This document shows, one piece after another, positions 43,323-49,104 of a stretch of 49,104 nt of DNA. The position numbers and the translations under genes are program-made. Source of the stretch: Rhodospirillales bacterium (GTDB lineage: Bacteria; Pseudomonadota; Alphaproteobacteria; Rhodospirillales; 2-12-FULL-67-15). The DNA is taken from the NCBI GenBank assembly GCA_016872535.1, contig VGZQ01000011.1, positions 1-49,104 of the forward strand, given 5' to 3'. Within the stretch, counting starts at the first letter, position 1. Every line of letters begins with the position of its first letter. The notes under the pieces are model-generated. The model was given only the letters and a program-made list of their open reading frames with translations. It was not told the origin of the DNA and did not search any database.

Positions 43323-43684
43323 ACGGCGCCGGAACCAGACCGGTCTGGGGTGGTCGCGCGCACGCGGGTTGGATCGCCTTTGCCGTGCACCGCCTGTCGG
43401 GAATCGCGCTGGCGCTGTTCCTGCCGCTGCACTTCTGGGCGCTTGGCTTGATCAACGAAAGCGAGGCTGCCCTCGATTCGGTACTGTCCTGGTCGGTCCA
43501 TCCGCTGGTCAAGTTGGCCGAGACCGCTTTGGTCATCGCGCTCGCCCTGCACTTGGCCGGCGGGGTTCGTCTGCTGCTGGTCGAGTTCGCACTCTGGCGC
43601 GGTCGCCAGGAGGCCGCGATCGCGGGCGCTTTCGCCTTTGCCGTGGCCGCAGGTCTTCTGTTTTTGCTCAACGCGGCGGGTTGA
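43319..43684 (+). CDS. sdhD: SdhD/SdhC-like second membrane anchor subunit
   Basis: 121 aa with three hydrophobic segments. HRLSGIALALFLPLHFW carries the HRxSG motif and heme-ligand His of SdhC proteins, and ALHLAGGVRLLL fits the third segment. Two SdhC-family anchors in tandem would form the heme- and quinone-binding domain of the complex. ATG overlaps the previous stop by 4 bp. The promoter of the ABC operon begins within its stop codon. Confidence 0.8.
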   Translation: MNGAGTRPVWGGRAHAGWIAFAVHRLSGIALALFLPLHFWALGLINESEAALDSVLSWSVHPLVKLAETALVIALALHLAGGVRLLLVEFALWRGRQEAAIAGAFAFAVAAGLLFLLNAAG

Positions 43685-43709
43685 ACGCCCGCGCGTCCGA
43701 CCGCATAAT
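43681..43709 (+). promoter_or_regulatory. Sigma70-type promoter for the ABC-fumarase operon
   Basis: TTGAAC (43681-43686, 4 of 6) overlaps the sdhD stop codon; after 17 bp comes CATAAT (43704-43709, 5 of 6). Transcription would start near 43716, about 31 nt before the binding-protein ATG. The -10 also lies in a short hairpin CCGCA-TAA-TGCGG. Confidence 0.5.
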
Positions 43710-43717
43710 GCGGGAAA

Positions 43718-43729
43718 ATGAACATTCAT
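43718..43729. promoter_or_regulatory. Operator-like palindrome downstream of the ABC promoter
   Basis: ATGAA-CA-TTCAT, a perfect 5-bp inverted repeat, sits just after the predicted transcription start and before the ribosome site AGGGAGGA. Its position fits a repressor site; no regulator gene is adjacent. Confidence 0.3.
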
Positions 43730-43746
43730 CCAGGGAGGAACCATTC

Positions 43747-44748
43747 ATGAACATCCGCATTGCCTGCGCCGCCGCCGCGGCGTTTCTGATTGCCCAACCT
43801 GTGGGGGCACAGGAGTTGAAGGAACTCCGCGTCGCCAAACAGTTCGGCATCAGCTACCTGCCGCTGATCGTGATGGAGAAGAATGAGTTGTTCGAAAAGC
43901 ACGCCAAGGCCCAGGGCCTGGGCGATGTCAAGATTTCCTGGCTGCAGCTCGCGTCCGGCGCGCCCATGAACGACGCGCTGCTGTCCGGAAACCTGGAAAT
44001 CGCCGCCGGCGGCCAAGGCCCGTTCATCACGATCTGGGCCCGGACTAAGGGTAACCTCAACGTCAAGGGGATATCGGCGCTCAACTCGATGCCGCTCTAC
44101 CTCAACACCATCAACCCGGCGGTCAAGTCGCTCAAGGACTTCACCGACAAGGACCGGATCGCCCTGCCGGCGGTCAAGGTGTCCTACCAGGCGGTGACGC
44201 TGCAGATGGCGGCAGAAAAGGTGTTCGGGGCGGGCAAGCACAACGCCCTCGATCACCTGACCGTCTCCATGTCGCATCCCGACGGCCACAACGCTTTGAT
44301 GTCGGGCAAAAGCGAGATCACCGCCCACTTCACCTCGGCGCCGTTCATGTACCAGCAGCTCGAGGACCCCAAGGTCCGGCGCGTGCTCTCGTCCTACGAG
44401 GCGGCGGGCGGCCCCGCCACCTTCAACGTGCTGTGGGCGGCGAGCAAGTTCCGCGACGGCAACCCCAAGACCTACAAGGCGTTCATGGCCGCGCTCGAGG
44501 ACGCGATGACGTTCATCAACGCCGACAAGACCGCCGCCGCCAAATTGTGGATCGAGTTCGAAAAATCGAAACTCAGCCAAGCCTTTGTCGAGAAAATCCT
44601 GAAGGATCCGGAGAACGTGTTTACCACCACGCCGCAAAGTATCATGACGTACGTTTCGTTCATGCATAAGGTCGGCTCGATCAAGGAAAAGCCGGCCAAG
44701 TGGAGCGACATGTTCTTTCCCGAGATCCACGGCAAGCCGGGAAGCTGA
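43747..44748 (+). CDS. NitT/TauT-type ABC transporter substrate-binding protein
   Basis: Periplasmic binding protein of 333 aa. Signal peptide MNIRIACAAAAAFLIAQPVGAQ, then a SsuA/TauA-type opening LRVAKQFGISYLPLIVMEK and later ISWLQLASGAPMNDALLSG. The ATG at 43747 has AGGGAGGA upstream and begins the signal peptide. The ATPase gene follows after 4 bp. Family ligands are nitrate, sulfonates, pyrimidines or aromatic acids; the linked fumarase/tartrate dehydratase genes point to a hydroxy- or dicarboxylic acid, not established. Confidence 0.9.
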   Translation: MNIRIACAAAAAFLIAQPVGAQELKELRVAKQFGISYLPLIVMEKNELFEKHAKAQGLGDVKISWLQLASGAPMNDALLSGNLEIAAGGQGPFITIWARTKGNLNVKGISALNSMPLYLNTINPAVKSLKDFTDKDRIALPAVKVSYQAVTLQMAAEKVFGAGKHNALDHLTVSMSHPDGHNALMSGKSEITAHFTSAPFMYQQLEDPKVRRVLSSYEAAGGPATFNVLWAASKFRDGNPKTYKAFMAALEDAMTFINADKTAAAKLWIEFEKSKLSQAFVEKILKDPENVFTTTPQSIMTYVSFMHKVGSIKEKPAKWSDMFFPEIHGKPGS

Positions 44749-44752
44749 AGTC

Positions 44753-45557
<805 letters not shown>

Positions 45558-45565
<8 letters not shown>

Positions 45566-46454
45566 ATCGCGCCCCGTCTCGACGACCAAGCTCGCGCCGC
45601 CGATCCGGCCTGAGTTCGAAACCAAGCTGGAGGCCGACACCTCGATCGGCGCGGTCGAGCGCCCGCTGTCGGCGTGGGAGCGGATTACCAACGTCGCCGC
45701 CGTCCGCCGCGCCATGATTCTGATCGCCCTTGCGCTCGCCTGGGAACTCTACGCCCGTTGGGTCGGCAACCCGCTCATGTTCCCGACCTTTTCCGAAACG
45801 GTCGGGGCGTTGTGGGAATCGACCGTCAAGGGGCCTCTCCTGGACCGGGTGTGGACCTCGATCCGCGTTTTGCTCATGGGCTACGCCGCTGGAATCGCGC
45901 TGGCCGCCGTACTCACCTCGCTCGCGGTCTCGACACGGGTCGGCACCGACCTGCTCGCGACCCTCACCGCCATGTTCAACCCGCTGCCGGCGATCGCGCT
46001 GCTGCCGCTCGCGCTGCTTTGGTTCGGGCTCGGCACGCCGAGCTTGGTCTTCGTGATCATCCACTCGGTGTTGTGGGCGGCGGCGCTCAATACCCATACC
46101 GGCTTTCTCGCCGTATCCGAGAGCCAGCGCATGGCCGGCCAGAATTACGGCCTTACCGGCGCGCGTTACGTCGCGCTGATCTTGATTCCGGCCGCTTTTC
46201 CCTCGATCCTGGCGGGACTCAAGATCGGCTGGGCCTTCGCCTGGCGTACCTTGATCGCGGCCGAGATGGTGTTCGGCGTCTCGGCGCGCTCGGGCGGGCT
46301 TGGCTGGTTCATCTTCGAGAACCGCAATATGTTGGAAACCGCCGCTGTCTTCGCTGGCTTGACCACCGTGATCGTCATCGGGCTTGTGGTCGAGGGCGTT
46401 GTGTTCCGCACCATCGAGGCGCGCACCGTGCGCCGTTGGGGCATGCAGCGATGA
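45558..46454 (+). CDS. NitT/TauT-type ABC transporter permease
   Basis: Inner-membrane permease of 298 aa, BPD_transp_1 type, with about six hydrophobic segments after a 50-residue soluble N-terminus. The conserved loop is around RMAGQNYGLTGARYVALILIPAAFPSI, followed by GWAFAWRTLIAAEM, as in SsuC/TauC. The ATG at 45558 follows GAGGAGGAG and overlaps the ATPase gene. Its stop overlaps the next start (ATGA), so the hydratase genes are coupled to transport. Confidence 0.92.
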
Positions 46455-47332
46455 CCTTCCACCCCGACCTGGCGGCGATCGAGGACACCGCCCGGCTGCT
46501 CTATATCCGCGCGCTCAAGCTGTTGCCCGACGATATCAAGGATGGCTTCCGCCGCCTCGATGCAAACGAGCGCGACCCGACCGCCAAAACCGTGCTCGCC
46601 ACCATGACCGAAAACATCTCGGTCGCGGAAAAGAACGATAACCTGCTCTGCCAGGACACCGGCATTCCCATCTACAACGTGGTCATTGGCCGGAACGTGG
46701 AGCTGGACGGCGCGGCCCTCAAGGCGGCGATCCGCAGCGGCGTCGCGCGCGCGACCCGCGAACATCCCTTGCGTTCTTCCGTCGTCCATCCCCTGACGCG
46801 GATCAACGAGCACACCAGTTGCGGGCCGGGCGTACCGGTCATCAACATCGATTTTTCGGAACGCGACGACGAATTGCGCCTGGAGATGATCCCCAAGGGC
46901 TCCGGTTCCGAGAACGGCTCTTTCCTGCGCATGTGCGTGCCGGCGGAAGGGATCGACGGCATCAAGACCTTTGTCATCGACAAGGTGATGGAGGCCGGCG
47001 GAAAAGTATGCCCGCCGACCATCGTCGGCGTCGGCGTCGGCGGCACGTCGGACCTCTGCATGCACCTCGCCAAGGTGGCGGCGACCCGCGCGCTCGGCAC
47101 CCGCTGCCCCGACCCGGAGGGCGCCAAGCTCGAAACCCTGCTTTCGGCGGCGGTCAATTCGCTCGGCATCGGGCCGCAAGGATTAGGCGGCGATTCGACC
47201 GCGTTCGCGGTACACGTGGAACTGGCCGCGACCCACATCACCATGAACCCGGTTGCGGTCAACATCCAATGCCATTCGGCGCGGCGCGCCGTCGCTACTT
47301 TCACGCCCAAGGGCGTCGCGTTCGGAACCTGA
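46451..47332 (+). CDS. ttdA: Class I fumarase / L-tartrate dehydratase alpha subunit
   Basis: Iron-sulfur hydro-lyase of 293 aa. Cluster cysteines are Cys67 (LLCQDTGIP), Cys124 (EHTSCGPG) and Cys187 (KVCPPTIVG), followed by GVGVGGTSD, all typical of the alpha part of the two-subunit class I hydratases. It hydrates fumarate to malate or dehydrates tartrate to oxaloacetate; the sequence alone does not decide. The start overlaps the permease stop by 4 bp, and the beta subunit follows 1 bp after its stop. The gene fused in operon with an importer suggests it acts on the imported acid. Confidence 0.88.
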   Translation: MTFHPDLAAIEDTARLLYIRALKLLPDDIKDGFRRLDANERDPTAKTVLATMTENISVAEKNDNLLCQDTGIPIYNVVIGRNVELDGAALKAAIRSGVARATREHPLRSSVVHPLTRINEHTSCGPGVPVINIDFSERDDELRLEMIPKGSGSENGSFLRMCVPAEGIDGIKTFVIDKVMEAGGKVCPPTIVGVGVGGTSDLCMHLAKVAATRALGTRCPDPEGAKLETLLSAAVNSLGIGPQGLGGDSTAFAVHVELAATHITMNPVAVNIQCHSARRAVATFTPKGVAFGT

Positions 47333-47333
47333 C

Positions 47334-47987
47334 ATGGCCCACCACGATTTCACCACGCCGATCACGGAAACGCAGACGCGCAACCTTCGCGCCGGCGACA
47401 CCGTGACCCTCAACGGCACGCTCTACGGCATTCGCGACGCGACCCAGATCCACATGTTCGACCGCGGCCGCAAGACGCGCTTCGACCTCAATGGCCACGC
47501 GGTGATCCACACCGCCCCCAACGTGCGCAGGCTGCCGTCGTTTCCCGACAACGCGCCCAGGTACGCGCCGGTCTGCATCGGCACCACCACCAGCGCGCGC
47601 ATGGAGCGCTTCACCCGTCCCCTGATGGCGCAATACGGCGTGCGCCTGATCATCGGCAAGGGCGGGCTCGGCCCTGAATCGCTCGCCGCGTTCGCCGAGA
47701 TCGGCGGCGCCTATCTCGCGGTCATCGGCGGCGCGGCGGCGCTGGAGACCACCTGGATCGAGGAAATCGAGGACGTGGACCTGGACGACCTCAATCCGGA
47801 ATCCTTGTGGAAGTTCCGGGTCAAGGGCTTCGGGCCGCTGCTGGTCGGCATGGATTCGCACAAGGGCAGCCTTTACGCCCAGGTCGCGGACGAAGCCCAA
47901 CGCCGTCGCGCCGCCGCGCTGGCCAAGGCGGGGGTTAAGCCTTCGCCCGCGGAAGGGCTACGGCCCCCGGGCGGGGCGAAGGTTTAG
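47334..47987 (+). CDS. ttdB: Class I fumarase / L-tartrate dehydratase beta subunit
   Basis: 217-aa partner of the alpha subunit, matching the C-terminal domain of class I fumarases. It contains the family stretch RDATQIHMFD, GTTTSARMERF and the GKGGL motif, and the closing VKGFGPLLVGMDSHKGSLY. The ATG at 47334 directly follows the alpha stop. The last 25 residues are unconserved in look. It ends 34 bp before the convergent vapC gene. Confidence 0.88.
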   Translation: MAHHDFTTPITETQTRNLRAGDTVTLNGTLYGIRDATQIHMFDRGRKTRFDLNGHAVIHTAPNVRRLPSFPDNAPRYAPVCIGTTTSARMERFTRPLMAQYGVRLIIGKGGLGPESLAAFAEIGGAYLAVIGGAAALETTWIEEIEDVDLDDLNPESLWKFRVKGFGPLLVGMDSHKGSLYAQVADEAQRRRAAALAKAGVKPSPAEGLRPPGGAKV

Positions 47988-48021
47988 CTATTTCGCCGAG
48001 GACGCGGCGCGAACGGACCGT

Positions 48022-48435
48022 TCACGCGCGCGGCGCCGGCCCGACCAGCGCAACGCCTTCCGCGCGGGCGGCCGCCGCGAGGCGTTTGTCCATCGTCGCC
48101 AAGGGGAGCTTTCGCGCGACCGCGAGCGCGAGATAGGCAGCGTCGTAGGCGCTCAGCCGATGACGCCCGGCCAAGCGCACGATCTCGATACTGTCGCCCC
48201 CGCCCGCGTTCTCAAGCGGCAAATCGGCGAGGCGCTGCAGGAGCGCCAGGACGTCGCTTTTGCCGATCCGGTTCCGTCGCACGGCGACGATCAGGATGTT
48301 GCGGATTTCGTGCCAAAGCAGGTCGGGCGCGAGCGCGTCCTCCGTCTCCAAACGGGCCAGCGCGGATTCGGCGAGCGGATCGTCCTCGTTCAGGACCCAG
48401 GCGCCCACGACGGACGCGTCGGCGACGAAGGCCAT
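48022..48435 (-). CDS. vapC: VapC-type PIN domain toxin
   Basis: 137-aa PIN domain ribonuclease toxin. The four acidic metal ligands are visible as Asp6 (VADAS), Glu43 (WHEIRN), Asp98 (SAYDAAYL) and Asp116 (TMDKRL). Such toxins cleave tRNA or other RNA when not bound by the antitoxin. Its ATG overlaps the antitoxin stop by one base, the standard coupling of these pairs. Complete and apparently intact. Confidence 0.92.
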   Translation of the reverse strand: MAFVADASVVGAWVLNEDDPLAESALARLETEDALAPDLLWHEIRNILIVAVRRNRIGKSDVLALLQRLADLPLENAGGGDSIEIVRLAGRHRLSAYDAAYLALAVARKLPLATMDKRLAAAARAEGVALVGPAPRA

Positions 48436-48677
48436 CAGTGACGGCGGCCCTCGCCCCGCCAGGACAGGATTTCCTTCGTCGTCACGGGGCCGAGCCGCGT
48501 TCGTTCCGCCCGCAAGGCGCCGATCGCCGCGCGCCGCCGCGCGCGCGCGTCGATGCGCGTGAGCTTCGCGATCGGCGCGCTGCCGCGCGCGATGATCACT
48601 TCTTCCCCGGCTTCGACTTTCGCCAGAAGCTCGGAGAGCCGGGTCTTGGCGTCCGCGACCTTGACGGTGATGCTCAT
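48435..48677 (-). CDS. vapB: Phd/YefM-type antitoxin (VapB)
   Basis: 80-aa antitoxin. The N-terminal DNA-binding part reads VKVADAKTRLSELLAKVEAGEEVIIARGSAPIAKL, as in Phd/YefM proteins; the basic C-terminus would wrap and block the toxin. It is encoded upstream of vapC and should repress the shared promoter. Start ATG at 48677 follows GGGAG. Confidence 0.9.
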   Translation of the reverse strand: MSITVKVADAKTRLSELLAKVEAGEEVIIARGSAPIAKLTRIDARARRRAAIGALRAERTRLGPVTTKEILSWRGEGRRH

Positions 48678-48686
48678 GGTCCGCTC

Positions 48687-48699
48687 CCGGATTTTCCGG
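48687..48699. promoter_or_regulatory. Candidate VapBC operator palindrome
   Basis: CCGGA-TTT-TCCGG, a perfect 5-bp inverted repeat, lies between the vapBC promoter and the vapB start. The location fits autoregulation by the VapB-VapC complex. Confidence 0.35.
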
Positions 48700-48712
48700 C
48701 CGTTCCCGTCCG

Positions 48713-48742
48713 ATGATAGGTCCGCGGCGCGGGCTTGGTCAA
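48713..48742 (-). promoter_or_regulatory. Sigma70-type promoter of vapBC
   Basis: Minus strand TTGACC (48742-48737, 5 of 6), 18-bp spacer, TATCAT (48718-48713, 5 of 6). Transcription would start near 48706, giving a leader of about 29 nt. One of the clearest promoters in the window. Confidence 0.6.
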
Positions 48743-48854
48743 CCTGTTGGCCAAGTTGCCGGGCGGCGGCCCGGCCGGGGGGCGGCCTTCCGCGTTGCGC
48801 GAATTTCGCCTAAACTTCGCGCGTCCGCGTGGACTCGCGGCGAGGCTTCGCGCC

Positions 48855-49104
48855 ATGGACGGCGGGGTACATCGGCGACGGGATATCTTGCGCGCCCTGG
48901 GCGCGGGCGCGGCGTGCGCGGCCGCGCTCGCGGGCTGCGCCGGCGCGGAGGGCTTCGGGCGCTACCGCAGGCTCCCGACCCGCGAGGTGCGCCACACGGT
49001 CCTGATCGACGCCCTGAAACGGGAAAACCACGAGGTCTTCGGGTCGGGGGTGAACGAAACCCATTCCCGCCTGCTCGGGCAACTGCTGGTGGTTCCCGGC
49101 GGCG
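48855..49104 (+). CDS. Putative Tat-exported lipoprotein, N-terminal part
   Basis: Open frame from ATG 48855 running off the right end; 83 residues seen. The start reads HRRRDILRALGAGA..., a twin-arginine motif with a hydrophobic region ending in AGCAG, which fits a lipobox (cleavage before Cys30). The mature part begins basic and continues without a stop. The family is not recognisable from this much. The 177-bp gap before it shares the vapBC promoter on the other strand. Confidence 0.6.
   Translation, partial: MDGGVHRRRDILRALGAGAACAAALAGCAGAEGFGRYRRLPTREVRHTVLIDALKRENHEVFGSGVNETHSRLLGQLLVVPGG

Noticed and set aside
48007-48026. Palindrome GAACGG-A-CCGTTC between ttdB and vapC
   Set aside because: The one-base loop prevents a stable RNA hairpin and there is no T-run; it may be a DNA site or chance.

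Overview
The window is GC-rich (roughly two thirds G+C), densely coded and almost free of spacers. It carries families typical of heterotrophic Alphaproteobacteria: TAXI-TRAP and tripartite tricarboxylate (TTT) transporters, a DUF1491 protein, a TIGR02466 oxygenase and a fused malic enzyme/phosphotransacetylase. A Rhodospirillales-like host is my best inference, not a proof. I see no rRNA or tRNA gene, CRISPR array, insertion sequence or phage gene. The only accessory-type element is a small toxin-antitoxin pair near the right end.

Layout. 1-3.3 kb: a TAXI-TRAP transporter (binding protein plus fused permease). 3.3-9.1 kb, minus strand: a two-subunit NAD-linked formate dehydrogenase, a universal stress protein and a TerC protein. 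9.4-17.5 kb, plus strand: tctC-tctB-tctA, a GntR/FCD regulator, oxalyl-CoA decarboxylase (oxc), formyl-CoA:oxalate CoA-transferase (frc) and a formyltransferase resembling the hydrolase domain of 10-formyl-THF dehydrogenase. With the neighbouring formate dehydrogenase this reads as an oxalate catabolic locus: uptake, CoA activation, decarboxylation to formyl-CoA, release of formate, and oxidation of formate to CO2 with NADH. 17.5-21.3 kb: housekeeping genes (DHH phosphoesterase, HIT protein, DUF1491, parvulin, an SpmA/SpmB-like fusion). 21.4-27.2 kb: glycerol-3-phosphate dehydrogenase, a PhnDCEE-type ABC transporter and a glycerophosphodiester phosphodiesterase, which together suggest use of phosphodiesters or phosphonates. 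27.3-32.6 kb: a glutamine amidotransferase, malic enzyme, a YedE/YeeE sulfur-compound transporter and a tartrate dehydrogenase-like enzyme. 32.7-40 kb: a GT-C-like membrane protein and two GH17 proteins, one fused to a GT2 synthase, a likely beta-glucan assembly group. 40-42.2 kb: a 2OG-Fe(II) oxygenase, a cysteine-dioxygenase-like cupin and a secreted amidohydrolase. 42.3-48 kb: succinate dehydrogenase-like B, C and D subunits without a flavoprotein, then a NitT/TauT-type ABC transporter overlapping a two-subunit class I fumarase/tartrate dehydratase. 48-49.1 kb: vapBC and the start of a Tat-type lipoprotein that runs off the window.

Most notable points: the 10-formyl-THF-hydrolase-like protein in an oxalate operon; a 17-bp motif shared by the region upstream of tctC and the start of the GntR gene; two back-to-back perfect hairpins between frc and the formyltransferase; the SDH module without its flavoprotein; and the transporter-phosphodiesterase-GlpD neighbourhood. 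All functional calls rest on reading the sequence and family knowledge; no database search was run.
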